From assembly GCA_043769985.1 (NCBI GenBank), contig JAYVIV010000061.1:1-27081 (forward strand): a stretch of 27,081 nucleotides of DNA. The letters are read 5' to 3'. This document shows, piece after piece, positions 1 through 8,416 of the stretch. The DNA is from Arcicella sp043769985. Its GTDB lineage: Bacteria; Bacteroidota; Bacteroidia; Cytophagales; Spirosomataceae. The notes beneath the pieces are model-generated. The model was given only the letters and a program-made list of their open reading frames with translations, made no database searches and was not told the origin of the DNA. Every line of letters starts with the position of its first letter. Positions within the stretch are counted from its first letter, which is position 1. Position numbers and translations under genes: made by a program.

Positions 1-66
1 AACCGCAATTTAGCATCGCTAAATGAGGATTTTAGTAACGAAAAATCATTCAAAAAGGACGAGTAG
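1..66 (+). CDS. possible C-terminal end of an upstream gene (partial)
   Basis: Frame 1 is open from the first base to a TAG at 64-66 and gives 22 hydrophilic residues ending FSNEKSFKKDE. The other two plus frames stop within the first 25 bases. This could be the tail of a gene entering from the left, but 22 open codons is weak evidence and no family can be named. Confidence 0.28.
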   Translation, partial: NRNLASLNEDFSNEKSFKKDE

Positions 67-246
67 AGATGGATAAGTTATTTAATTTCAGTTCCTAAAT
101 GATTAAACTCAAAAATTTATCTGAATTTATCTGTTTTATTATGAAATCTATTTTACGGTACTACTATAATAATCTTTCATTTTGATACCGTTTTGTCCAC
201 TCGCTCTTTCTTCGGCATTTTTCAATTATTTTAATCTTTCATTATA

Positions 247-254
247 TATCTTTG
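247..254 (+). promoter_or_regulatory. candidate -7 element upstream of the DUF1800 gene
   Basis: TATCTTTG matches the Bacteroidota -7 consensus TAnnTTTG and lies about 45 bases before the DUF1800 start. No clean TTTG is visible at the -33 position, only a T-rich stretch, so this is half a promoter. The remaining bases from 67 to 300 are AT-rich with a small tandem AATTTATCTG repeat near 113-132 and no recognisable gene. Confidence 0.35.
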
Positions 255-300
255 TGTAACAAAACTGCTTGCTTTTCAAAAACTTTTAAAACTGCTTCCA

Positions 301-1947
301 ATGGCGTATTTAGCTCAATATTCTCCTGTACTTACTGCCGAAACAGCGGCTCATTTACTCAGACGAGCAACAGCTGGACCAACCAAAACAGAAATTACTA
401 ATTTTACGGGTAAAACTGCCCTGCAAGCCTATACAGATTTGCTAAATAATATCAATTATAACCCATCTCCACCCATAATACTTCATGAAAATTCCAGTTA
501 TTACAGACAAACGTTCGTGACAGGGCCTTTTCGTGGAGCTGATAATTTTGAATGGAGTTCTTATGTAAAATATTGGTGGCACGCCCAATTAGTCAGACAA
601 GACACCCCCCCAAGTTTATTAGAAAAATTGGCAGTTTTTTGGCAAAATCACTTTGTGACAACCCGTGAAATTGTGAGTGATTACCGTTACGTTTGGCGGT
701 ATCTAAATACCATTAGACAAAACTCTTTGGGTAATTTTAAAACATTCGTAAAAGCTATCACCAAAGATCCCGCCATGTTGTTGTATCTCAATGGAAATGA
801 GAATGTTAAGAACAGTCCGAATGAAAACTATGCTCGTGAATTGCAAGAACTTTTTACCGTTGGAGAGAAGGATTTTGCGGGTAATTTGAACTACACAGAA
901 GATGATGTGAAAGCCGCCGCAAGAGTACTGACGGGCTGGTATTATACGAATCATTGGAATGAAGGGTCTACAACTTTTGGTTCAGCTTTTGACCTTTCAA
1001 AACATGATATTACGAACAAAACCTTTTCTGGAAAATACGGAGGAACAATAATAAATGGAGTCAATAGTGCCACTGGTGGAGATACTGAATTAAATGTTTT
1101 GGTAGATATGCTGATGGCTCATCCAGAAGCACCAAAATTCATTTGTCGCAAATTATATAAATGGTACGTTAATCCAACCGTAACTGCAGATATTGAAACC
1201 AATGTTATCATTCCATTAGCTGATTTTTTTAAAAGTGCAAGTAATAATTTTGCCATTGAGCCTGTTCTACGAAAACTATTAACAAGTGATATTTTTTATG
1301 ACATCGACAATGTTGGAGCCATCATAAAATCTCCCCTCGAATTATCAGGAGGATCGCTTCGTTTGTTCAACAAAACAGTACCTAATATGACCACTGATAC
1401 GGTGGCATTCAGAAAATATTTCGAGTTTCTTGACTGGCAAATGTACCGTATGCAGATGAGTTTGATTGACCAGCCTTCGGTTTTTGGTTGGGAACCTTAC
1501 TATCAAAATACCCTCTCACGAGCATGGATTGCGTCAAGTACGATTGCGGTTAGAAATGATTATACCGACCAGTATATCTGGGCGTGGGCAGAAATCGCCC
1601 CTGGACGCAATATGGGGCTTGATTTGGTGGAATGGGCAAAATCTTTACAACCCAATTTTCTAAGTCCAAGTACATCAACAGCCATTTCAACGGTGGATAT
1701 TCTAAATGCGTTTTCAGATAAACTTTTTGTAACGCCCCTTTTCCAAACACAAAAAGACTTTTTGATTGATACCATTATGATGCAGGGAATTCCCAGAACA
1801 TCGTGGACTTTTGAATGGAACGCATTTAGAACAGTTTCAAATACTCCCTCTGACCCAACTTACAATGATAAGTTCAATGGAGTTCGGTGGCGTTTACAAT
1901 TATTGATGAGATTCATGCTTAAAATGGCGGAGTTTCATGTGTTTTGA
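301..1947 (+). CDS. DUF1800 family protein
   Basis: A 548-residue protein of the DUF1800 family (PF08811). Family landmarks are visible in order: HLLRRATAGPTKTEI near the N-terminus, the WWHAQLVR ... LLEKLAVFWQNHFVTT block around residues 90-120, NENYARELQELFTVG, and the AARVLTGWYY block. Its biochemical role is unknown; in many Bacteroidota and Planctomycetes genomes it is found beside a DUF1501 gene, as here. There is no clear signal peptide, so the product may stay in the cytoplasm or use another export route. The ATG at 301 gives a start just before the conserved N-terminal block. The next gene starts 135 bases downstream on the same strand, with an inverted repeat in the gap, so the two probably form a transcription unit. 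Confidence 0.88.
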   Translation: MAYLAQYSPVLTAETAAHLLRRATAGPTKTEITNFTGKTALQAYTDLLNNINYNPSPPIILHENSSYYRQTFVTGPFRGADNFEWSSYVKYWWHAQLVRQDTPPSLLEKLAVFWQNHFVTTREIVSDYRYVWRYLNTIRQNSLGNFKTFVKAITKDPAMLLYLNGNENVKNSPNENYARELQELFTVGEKDFAGNLNYTEDDVKAAARVLTGWYYTNHWNEGSTTFGSAFDLSKHDITNKTFSGKYGGTIINGVNSATGGDTELNVLVDMLMAHPEAPKFICRKLYKWYVNPTVTADIETNVIIPLADFFKSASNNFAIEPVLRKLLTSDIFYDIDNVGAIIKSPLELSGGSLRLFNKTVPNMTTDTVAFRKYFEFLDWQMYRMQMSLIDQPSVFGWEPYYQNTLSRAWIASSTIAVRNDYTDQYIWAWAEIAPGRNMGLDLVEWAKSLQPNFLSPSTSTAISTVDILNAFSDKLFVTPLFQTQKDFLIDTIMMQGIPRTSWTFEWNAFRTVSNTPSDPTYNDKFNGVRWRLQLLMRFMLKMAEFHVF

Positions 1948-1950
1948 TTT

Positions 1951-2064
1951 GGCTGTTAGCTTTCGGCAATTGACTTTTAGCTAATTTACCAATTATTAAA
2001 TAAATTCATTTTCTCAACCCAAACAAGCCCAAAGCCGTTTGCTGACTACCAAAAGCTAACAGCC
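1951..2064. repeat. inverted repeat between the DUF1800 and DUF1501 genes
   Basis: GGCTGTTAGCTTT at 1951-1963 is perfectly repeated in inverse as AAAGCTAACAGCC at 2052-2064. Around both arms are further degenerate echoes of the same words (CTTTTAGCTAA, CCGAAAGCC). It looks like a degenerate intergenic repeat rather than a terminator, because the loop is about 88 bases and no U-tract follows. Confidence 0.7.
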
Positions 2065-2082
2065 GAAAGCCGATAGACATAC

Positions 2083-3609
2083 ATGAATCGTAGAAATTTT
2101 CTCGCTGCCTCATCTTCTTTTCTTTTACCTATGACCTTGCACGGCATGGGCATCAAAGCCTTTAATGAAAATTCCGCCTTGGTGCAATCTTTACGTCATA
2201 CTGCTGCCGTTAATACTGACAGAATTTTGGTGATGATTAATATGATTGGGGGGAATGATGGACTCAATACGGTCATTCCACTCGACCAGTATTCTGCCTA
2301 CAATACACTCAGAAGCAATATTTCCATTCCACAAACCAGCGTTTTAGGATTAACAGGAATGCCCGAAACAGGCTTGCATCCCGCCATGACGGGTTTGAGA
2401 AATATGTATAACGATGGCAAACTTTCCATCATTCATTCAGTGGGTTACCCCAACGCCAATCAATCACATTTTAGGTCGGCGGATATATGGATGTCGGGTG
2501 TGGAATCTAATCAATATGCCTCAACGGGATGGATGGGAAGGTATTTAGGAAATCGATACACGGGTTATCCTGTGGGGTATCCAAACCCAACCATGGAAGA
2601 CCCCATCGCCTTACAGATTGGGTATTTGGCAACTCCAACTTTACAAGGTGCATCGCAATCAATGGCAGTTACGATTGATAATCCCAATAGTTTTTACCAA
2701 CTCATTGGAGCGGGTGGAAGCACGCCCCCGCCTGATATTCCGCCTTATCAGATTGGTAATCAAATTTCATTTATTCGTCAGCAACAGGCTTTGGCAGTTG
2801 GGTATGCAGCGGAGATAAAAGCGGCGGCAGATTTGGGGGTAAATATGGCTACTTATCCATCAACAACGGCTAATAATGATTTAGCAAATCAGTTAAAAAT
2901 TGTGGCAAGATTGATTCATGGGGGATTGAAAACCAAGATTTTCTTTGTTACGCAATACGGATACGATACGCACTCAACGCAGGTGGACGTGAATGACAAA
3001 CGTCTTGGGGTTCACGCTGATTTATTGGGGAAATTATCGGTTGCCATCAGCACTTTTCAACAAGACTTACAGTTGCAAGGCACAGCGGATAAAGTGGTCG
3101 GAATGACGTTCTCAGAATTCGGCAGACGGGCAACTTCCAATGCTTCCAGAGGCTCAGATCATGGTGTGGCGGCACCCATGTTTGTTTTTGGTAATAATTT
3201 GAAGAAAAAAGTTATTGGAATGAATCCAAATCTAACAACAGAACTCCTCCCCGAAAACCCACAACCTTGGGAAACTGGGCGGGATATTAAAATGCAAATT
3301 GACTTCCGAAGGGTTTATACTGATATTTTGAATGATTGGTTCGGTACAGCAAAAACCACCACTAATTCCCTCCTATTCAAGAATTTCAATACAATTTCTT
3401 TGTTTTCAGATTTTGTGGAAACCGTTGGCAACGGCAATTGGAATAATCGTGATGTATGGTCAGTTGGACGTAAACCATTATCATCGGAATATGTGAAAAT
3501 TAATGCAGGACATACCGTAACAGTTGGGCAAGATGTAACCGTAAAAAATATCAGATTAGAAGGAAATCTCAATTTTACGGGGAATTATAAGGTGAATGTT
3601 TTGGGGTGA
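2083..3609 (+). CDS. DUF1501 family protein, exported, with a C-terminal G8-like extension
   Basis: A 508-residue protein of the DUF1501 family, whose fold is related to alkaline phosphatases and sulfatases; its substrate is unknown. It begins MNRRNFLAASSSFLLP, which resembles a Tat signal (RRxFL then a hydrophobic stretch), consistent with a folded exported protein. Family motifs include NMIGGNDGLNTVIP, HPAMTGL, a NQSHFRSADIW block, DTHSTQ and TFSEFGRR followed by a GSDHG motif, which probably contributes metal ligands. The last 65 or so residues contain NGNWNNRDVWS and KINAGHTVTV, which resemble a G8-type beta-strand module found on secreted adhesive proteins. It is the partner gene of the preceding DUF1800 gene. 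Confidence 0.9.
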   Translation: MNRRNFLAASSSFLLPMTLHGMGIKAFNENSALVQSLRHTAAVNTDRILVMINMIGGNDGLNTVIPLDQYSAYNTLRSNISIPQTSVLGLTGMPETGLHPAMTGLRNMYNDGKLSIIHSVGYPNANQSHFRSADIWMSGVESNQYASTGWMGRYLGNRYTGYPVGYPNPTMEDPIALQIGYLATPTLQGASQSMAVTIDNPNSFYQLIGAGGSTPPPDIPPYQIGNQISFIRQQQALAVGYAAEIKAAADLGVNMATYPSTTANNDLANQLKIVARLIHGGLKTKIFFVTQYGYDTHSTQVDVNDKRLGVHADLLGKLSVAISTFQQDLQLQGTADKVVGMTFSEFGRRATSNASRGSDHGVAAPMFVFGNNLKKKVIGMNPNLTTELLPENPQPWETGRDIKMQIDFRRVYTDILNDWFGTAKTTTNSLLFKNFNTISLFSDFVETVGNGNWNNRDVWSVGRKPLSSEYVKINAGHTVTVGQDVTVKNIRLEGNLNFTGNYKVNVLG

Positions 3610-3612
3610 TCA

Positions 3613-3722
3613 TTAGCGTTTTATCTCCAAATTGTCAGACCCTTCAACCATTTTTGTGCCATCGCCTAAAACATTCCAACGATAGGCAAAACCTCTGAAC
3701 TCCCACATTTAGGGCAATTCCA
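3613..3722 (-). pseudogene. remnant with a zinc-ribbon-like CPKCG motif
   Basis: On the minus strand one frame reads WNCPKCGSSEV from 3722 and then loses coherence. A second frame continues FAYRWNVLGDGTKMVEG and stops at 3613-3615. The two make sense only if a frameshift joins them near 3690. CPxCG is the usual start of a small zinc ribbon. No full-length reading frame exists. I cannot name the parent family. Confidence 0.35.
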
Positions 3723-3725
3723 AAG

Positions 3726-4063
3726 TCATTTATCATCTAAATTTAGGATAATATTCACTTGTTTAATTAAGAATTTTATTTGGCTTTTCTTAATCATAAC
3801 CTCCTCTGAATCTTTGAGTTTACAAATACTAACAACCTCTTTTAATCTATCTTCTTGTACATATTTAATAAAAATTGCAGGAATAAAATTATGGGTAATA
3901 AATAAGTTAATATCTCTCCATAAGCGTGCAAATGATGTTGAACGCTTTTGTTGGTTTCCCATAATTCAATGTCCTATTGCATCCATTTTGCCCAATGGTC
4001 ATAATTTTCTTCTTGCATGATTTGGGCTAAAACTGCTAAGGTGGCTTTATAGTGGTGGGTCAT
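3726..4063 (-). pseudogene. decayed small gene of unknown function (in-frame TAG, probable frameshift)
   Basis: From an ATG at 4063-4061 the minus strand encodes a protein-like peptide: MTHHYKATLAVLAQIMQEEN, then YDHWAKWMQ, an in-frame TAG at 3976-3974, then DIELWETNKSVQHHLHAYG. At about 3915 the plausible reading switches to the frame that runs RDINLFITHNFIP and on to a TGA at 3726-3728. The Trp- and His-rich N-terminal part looks like a real conserved small protein and reminds me of a short uncharacterised Bacteroidota family, but I cannot name it with confidence. One nonsense codon plus one apparent frameshift make it a pseudogene. Confidence 0.5.
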
Positions 4064-4127
4064 TTATTGGTGGTTTTTATGATTTACGTTTTATTGAAAA
4101 CATTCAAACTACCTTTAGAACTTATTT

Positions 4128-4724
4128 TTAAATATTTCCAATAATTTCCCTTTCCAACAAAGATTCAAAAATAAGTTGCACGTCAGTGTAAGGATTCAAA
4201 TCACAAATATGTCGTTCTTCATCACGCCATATAGTTTTTTTAAGCCAGTTTGCATTATCAATTGCAACTTGAACCTTTCCTTTTAACCTATTATAGTTAT
4301 CACTCGGTTTGGCATAATTTGAATCGTGGTTTTCAATAATATAATTTTTTATTTCATCACAATTTGTAAAGGCTCTTGACGTTTTTTCAAAATGTAGTAA
4401 CACCCAATATTCAAAACAAACATTCGAAAAAGCAACCCCGATTGGTGTGTCTTTTAAGATTCCAATAGCATCCTTTACACCAGCATGACCATCTTTATCA
4501 AAAACCGCCCAAACAAATATTTTATCTTTTGGAATTTTTAGTTTTTTAGCTTCATTATATTTCTCTTTTGCAGCCCGAGCAACACCCAATGGTGAATTAT
4601 CTTTTGGCTTAAATGCCATATTGGCTTGTTTTATTCCTTTTGCTTTTAAGAATTCATTGAAATAATTAGGTTCCGTTTCTTTTCCTTCACAGGCAATGCG
4701 AATATAGGTCTGTATTTCTGCCAT
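4128..4724 (-). CDS. rloB: RloB-like protein (TOPRIM-like, AbiLii type)
   Basis: A 198-residue protein resembling the RloB family (PF13707), which is also seen as AbiLii of the AbiL abortive-infection system. The N-terminal CEGKETEPNYF (residues 12-22) matches the acidic first motif of TOPRIM/OLD-type nucleases, and VWAVFDKDGH (71-80) supplies the conserved Asp pair. SNVCFEYWVLLHF (100-112) and NPYTDV near the C-terminus are further RloB hallmarks. Its ATG follows the TAA of the upstream ATPase gene with no spacer, so the two are translationally coupled. By analogy with PARIS and AbiL, it would be the nuclease-type effector released or triggered by the ATPase when a phage is sensed; this role is inferred. 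Length is close to full for the family. Confidence 0.83.
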   Translation of the reverse strand: MAEIQTYIRIACEGKETEPNYFNEFLKAKGIKQANMAFKPKDNSPLGVARAAKEKYNEAKKLKIPKDKIFVWAVFDKDGHAGVKDAIGILKDTPIGVAFSNVCFEYWVLLHFEKTSRAFTNCDEIKNYIIENHDSNYAKPSDNYNRLKGKVQVAIDNANWLKKTIWRDEERHICDLNPYTDVQLIFESLLEREIIGNI

Positions 4725-6026
4725 TTAATTGATGTTAATTTGATATTCATTTATTGCAGGAATACCCTTAAACATACCTGCCATATACCATTTAGATAAT
4801 GGAGTAATTTTTGAAATACCTTTAAAATCGGACAATCTAACAATTTCAGTTTTACCTTCCAAATCCTTATTAATTAATGTAATCTGGTCTCTACGAAAAA
4901 GTTCTTTATCAATTAAGCTAACATCATGTGTTGAAAAAATTAGTTGTGCATTATTTTTATTTATAATTGGGTTATGAAATAATCCAATTATCATCCTTGT
5001 AAGCAATGGGTGAAGATTTTTATCTAATTCATCAACTATTACAACTGCCCCATCTTTTAGTGCTGAAACAACCAGCCCTGACAAACCTAAAAGTTTCATA
5101 GTTCCAGTGGATTCTTCCGATAAATCAAAAATACTTTCTCCCACTTCAACACCATTTTCATAAAGTGGATGTTTTGTTTTTATTCTCACTTTTAGGTGAC
5201 TTAAAATTTCTTCTTTTTCTTCATCAAGAACGCTATCATCGAATTTAATTTTTGATGAATCATCCTGTGTGAAAATTCTGTTAATACCTGTGTCAGATGC
5301 TTTAACAATTGAAATTATTGCTTCTCTTAGCGTTGTATCTTTTTCATCATTATTGAATATTTTTGCCGTTGCCCTCAACATACGTTCATCAAATTGAGTT
5401 GTTTGAGCTGGTGCATATCGGATATATGTTGAGAAAAAACGATATGCTTCTTTAAATACGGGAATATCATCTACGCCAGCTTTTGACAAAAGGAGTTGAT
5501 TAGGATTTAGAAAGAAATCTGTTTTCCCTCGATACGAATTTCCGTAATGAATATCATTGTTTTCAGAGCGAGTGAATAAAATAGATTTACTTGTAGATTT
5601 TTTATCTAATTCGTAATAAATAAGTTTTTCATCAAGAACTTTATTACTATCGAACGAAATTTCATATAAGTAACGTAGAGAATCCTTAGCAATAAAATCT
5701 ATTTCAAAAATTGTAGGCTTTTTCAAATATTGTCTATCCAGCTTAAATGGTTCATAATTTGGAATAGACCTATCTAATTTAAAATCAGTAGAATTTTCCA
5801 CCATTGATATAAGTGCGTCAATTGCCTTCAAAATATTACTCTTTCCAGACGCATTTGCTCCATAAATTATTGATGATTTAATTAAACATCGCCCATGACT
5901 TTTGTCAATTGGAGTTATAATTTGATCTGATAGCCAAGACTTCCCAATCTGTCCATCAATTTCGAAATTCATTACTTGTCGGTCTTTAATCGAGCGAAAA
6001 TTAGTAACTGCAAATTTTATTATCAT
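4725..6026 (-). CDS. rloA: AAA15-type ATPase, RloA / AbiLi-like
   Basis: A 433-residue SMC/ABC-like ATPase of the AAA15/AAA21 type, the usual partner of RloB. It opens with IIKFAVTNFRSIKD, the standard N-terminal strand of this group. Walker A is GANASGKSN (residues 56-64), the signature-like SEESTGTMKLL lies near 303-313, Walker B is VVIVDELDKNLH (about 328-339) and the H-loop is STHD (365-368). All key ATPase residues are present, so the enzyme looks active. It acts in the cytoplasm, presumably as the sensor or scaffold of an anti-phage pair with the RloB-like gene directly downstream. The gene lies 120 bases downstream of terC on the same strand; the AT-rich gap could hold its own promoter. 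Confidence 0.87.
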   Translation of the reverse strand: MIIKFAVTNFRSIKDRQVMNFEIDGQIGKSWLSDQIITPIDKSHGRCLIKSSIIYGANASGKSNILKAIDALISMVENSTDFKLDRSIPNYEPFKLDRQYLKKPTIFEIDFIAKDSLRYLYEISFDSNKVLDEKLIYYELDKKSTSKSILFTRSENNDIHYGNSYRGKTDFFLNPNQLLLSKAGVDDIPVFKEAYRFFSTYIRYAPAQTTQFDERMLRATAKIFNNDEKDTTLREAIISIVKASDTGINRIFTQDDSSKIKFDDSVLDEEKEEILSHLKVRIKTKHPLYENGVEVGESIFDLSEESTGTMKLLGLSGLVVSALKDGAVVIVDELDKNLHPLLTRMIIGLFHNPIINKNNAQLIFSTHDVSLIDKELFRRDQITLINKDLEGKTEIVRLSDFKGISKITPLSKWYMAGMFKGIPAINEYQININ

Positions 6027-6146
6027 TTTGGGCTGAAATTAACATATTTACTTATTTTTTACGAATGTACGATTTTTGTCTCAATATTTACACGAATTTA
6101 CCTTAATATTTCTTTGAATTACAGATATAATTACTATAAATTTACC

Positions 6147-6917
6147 TTACGCCTCCACTTCGTTAGTTCGCATTTTAATATTTAAAACCTCCACCAACAG
6201 CGAGAAGGCAATGGCAAAGTATAAATACCCCTTTGGCACTTCCCCAACCGTTGAATTGAAGATTGAAACATTGGCATCATGTGCGGCTTGGGCAATTAAC
6301 ATAAAACCAATCATAATCAAGAATGCCATACCCAACATCTGAATTGAAGGATGTTTATTGACAAAATCACCCACAGGTCCAGAGAATCCCATCATAATTA
6401 ATACCGAAATAACCACGGCAGCAATCATGATTGAAAGCACTTGCGTAAGACCAATTGCCGTTAAAATGGAGTCAATTGAAAAAACGATATTAATTAAAGC
6501 GATTTGAATAACCACAGCGTTCAATTTAGTAGATGCTGAGGTTTTAGGTTTATCCTCATGCCCTCCCGTTTCTAATTTCTCATGGATTTCGGAAGTGGCT
6601 TTATACAATAAAAACAAGCCCCCAACGAACAGAATCAAACTTTGCCCCGATATTCCTGCCTTCAGCCAACCTAAATTAATGTAGGCAAATGGCTCTTGCA
6701 TGGCAATGATATACGAAATACCAAATAACAACGCAATTCTAAAACTCATGGCTAAAATTAACCCAATATTTCGAGCTTTGGCTTGATCTTTTCTGGCTAA
6801 TTTATTCGCTGCAATTGAAATAAAGATTATGTTATCAATCCCTAAAACTATTTCGAGGAAAGTAAGTGTAACTAAGCTGATGATACCATCGGGCGTGAGT
6901 AATTCTTGAAAATTCAT
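6147..6917 (-). CDS. TerC family integral membrane protein
   Basis: A 256-residue polytopic membrane protein of the TerC/Alx family (PF03741). Typical signatures are FLEIVLGIDNIIFISI near residues 20-36 and the internal echo INIVFSIDSILTAIGL around 140-158; the paired acidic residues in the membrane (EIVLGIDN, FSIDS) are thought to bind or transport metal ions, with manganese export proposed for several homologues. Six to seven hydrophobic segments are visible, with a hydrophilic loop rich in Lys and Gly around residues 110-130. Length is that of the short TerC subgroup. A strong promoter lies just upstream, and the RloAB-like genes follow on the same strand. Confidence 0.93.
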   Translation of the reverse strand: MNFQELLTPDGIISLVTLTFLEIVLGIDNIIFISIAANKLARKDQAKARNIGLILAMSFRIALLFGISYIIAMQEPFAYINLGWLKAGISGQSLILFVGGLFLLYKATSEIHEKLETGGHEDKPKTSASTKLNAVVIQIALINIVFSIDSILTAIGLTQVLSIMIAAVVISVLIMMGFSGPVGDFVNKHPSIQMLGMAFLIMIGFMLIAQAAHDANVSIFNSTVGEVPKGYLYFAIAFSLLVEVLNIKMRTNEVEA

Positions 6918-6941
6918 TATTGTTTGGTTTAATTATTTGTA

Positions 6942-6972
6942 CAAAATTATTCAGTTTAATCCACATTCAAAA
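6942..6972 (-). promoter_or_regulatory. Bacteroidota-type promoter of terC
   Basis: On the minus strand TTTTG (6972-6968) is followed by 18 bases and then TAATTTTG (6949-6942). This fits the Bacteroidota consensus TTTG, about 19 bases, TAnnTTTG. Transcription would begin near 6935, about 18 bases before the terC start. Confidence 0.6.
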
Positions 6973-7109
6973 CCATAATCTGGATGAAAGGTTAGAATTA
7001 TGATTTTTGTCTTGTCAAAACATTATAAATAGTTTTTACAAAAAAATGATGCCATCAGTCAACGAAGTAGGTAAATTCAGGGTTAATTTGTAGTTTTGTG
7101 AGTTAATTA

Positions 7110-7200
7110 ATGGTTGGATATTAGTTATTGGTTATCGGTTGTTAGTAAAATAGAGTAAATAACCAGTAACTAATTACCAGTAACTATTAACCAACAACTA
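7110..7200. repeat. degenerate stuttering inverted repeat upstream of dnaN
   Basis: The left part reads as imperfect repetitions of GTTATTGGTTA / GGTTGTTAGT, and the right part is the inverse (AACCAGTAACTAATTACCAGTAAC). Together they form an imperfect long hairpin ending about 30 bases before the dnaN start, so it may lie in the dnaN leader. The rest of the 314-base terC-dnaN gap holds the terC promoter and nothing else I recognise. Confidence 0.6.
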
Positions 7201-7231
7201 AAACGAACAGCTAACTATAATCTCTTCAATA

Positions 7232-8356
7232 ATGAAATTCGTCGTATCTTCCTCAGTCTTACTCAAACAGCTTTCGGCAGTTAATGGAGTAATTGCCAAC
7301 AACCCAATTGTGCCTATTTTGGAAAACTTTTTATTCCAAATTGACCAAAACCAATTAACCGTAACTGCCTCTGATTTACAGACGGTTATGATTACAACAT
7401 TGGCAATTGAATCAACTGACTCAGGGGCAATTGCCGTTCCAGCCCGTTTGTTGTTGGATACGCTTCGTGGATTGCCCGACCAGCCTATCACTTTCAAAAT
7501 TGATGGAGATACTTTTGGAACCGAAATTATTACTGAAAATGGTCGTTACAAGCTCTCGGGAGAAAATCCGATTGATTTTCCAAAAGTGCCACAAGTAACT
7601 AAAAGTCTTTCGGTTCAAATTCCTGCGGACGTTTTGGGTGCTGCCATTGCAAACACAATTTTTGCCGTTTCAAACGATGATTTACGCCCAGCCATGACGG
7701 GTGTTTACGTTCAGTTATCCTCTGACTATACCAATTTTGTTGCCACCGACGGACACCGTTTGATTCGCTACAGAAGAAGCGACGTGAAGTCTGACCAGGA
7801 ATCAACGATGATTATTCCACGCAAAGCCTTGACTTTGTTGAAAGCAACGCTACCGTCTGACGATACGACCGTGACGGCAGATTTTAGTTCAGCGAATGCT
7901 TTTTTCAGTTTCAATAATATCAGAATGATTTGCCGTTTGATTGACGAGCGTTTCCCTGATTATGAAAATGCAATTCCACAAAACAATCCAAACGTAATGA
8001 CGATTAACCGTTCGGAATTTTTGGGTTCTTTGAAACGTATTTCGATATATTCAAACAAAACAACGCATCAAATTCGCTTGAAGTTAGCTCACAACGATTT
8101 AGTAATCTCTGCCGAAGATTTAGATTATTCAAACGAAGCCAACGAAAGATTGATGTGTGATTATGAAGGCGATGAAATGGAAATTGGTTTCAACGCCAAG
8201 TTCATGGTGGAGATGTTAGGCAATATTTCTTCAAACATGATTTCCTTGGAGATGTCGCAACCCAACCGTGCAGGATTAATTATTCCATCGGATAAAAAAG
8301 AAAACGAAGATATTTTGTTGTTAGTAATGCCTGTGATGTTGAATACTTATGCGTAA
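7232..8356 (+). CDS. dnaN: DNA polymerase III subunit beta (sliding clamp)
   Basis: A 374-residue beta clamp, the usual full length. The ring-shaped dimer encircles DNA and tethers the replicative polymerase. It shows the three-domain pattern: the N-terminal MKFVVSSSVLLKQLSAVNGV, the domain linker with LSGENPIDFPKVP, the DLRPAMTGVYV and ATDGHRLIRYR block in domain 2, and the C-terminal ending LLLVMPVMLNTYA with the conserved hydrophobic patch. It stands alone here with no dnaA or recF nearby, which is common in Bacteroidota. A toxin-antitoxin operon starts 60 bases downstream. Confidence 0.97.
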   Translation: MKFVVSSSVLLKQLSAVNGVIANNPIVPILENFLFQIDQNQLTVTASDLQTVMITTLAIESTDSGAIAVPARLLLDTLRGLPDQPITFKIDGDTFGTEIITENGRYKLSGENPIDFPKVPQVTKSLSVQIPADVLGAAIANTIFAVSNDDLRPAMTGVYVQLSSDYTNFVATDGHRLIRYRRSDVKSDQESTMIIPRKALTLLKATLPSDDTTVTADFSSANAFFSFNNIRMICRLIDERFPDYENAIPQNNPNVMTINRSEFLGSLKRISIYSNKTTHQIRLKLAHNDLVISAEDLDYSNEANERLMCDYEGDEMEIGFNAKFMVEMLGNISSNMISLEMSQPNRAGLIIPSDKKENEDILLLVMPVMLNTYA

Positions 8357-8358
8357 GG

Positions 8359-8394
8359 TTTGATGCTTGATGCTCGGTTTTCGATGTTCGGAAT
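8359..8394. repeat. degenerate ATCGAA-type repeat after dnaN
   Basis: The minus strand reads TTCCGAACATCGAAAACCGA followed by GCATCAAGCATCAAA. This closely resembles the plus-strand sequence at 16320-16361 (TCCGAATATCGAACCGAAGC), so the two are copies of one dispersed repeat in opposite orientation. It lies between dnaN and the antitoxin gene. Confidence 0.55.
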
Positions 8395-8416
8395 TACAAT
8401 TATTCATTTTAAAATT

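Noticed and set aside
8360..8416. Longer start of the antitoxin gene
   Set aside because: The extra residues are encoded by a dispersed repeat; the MEQITLNIPD start fits the family.
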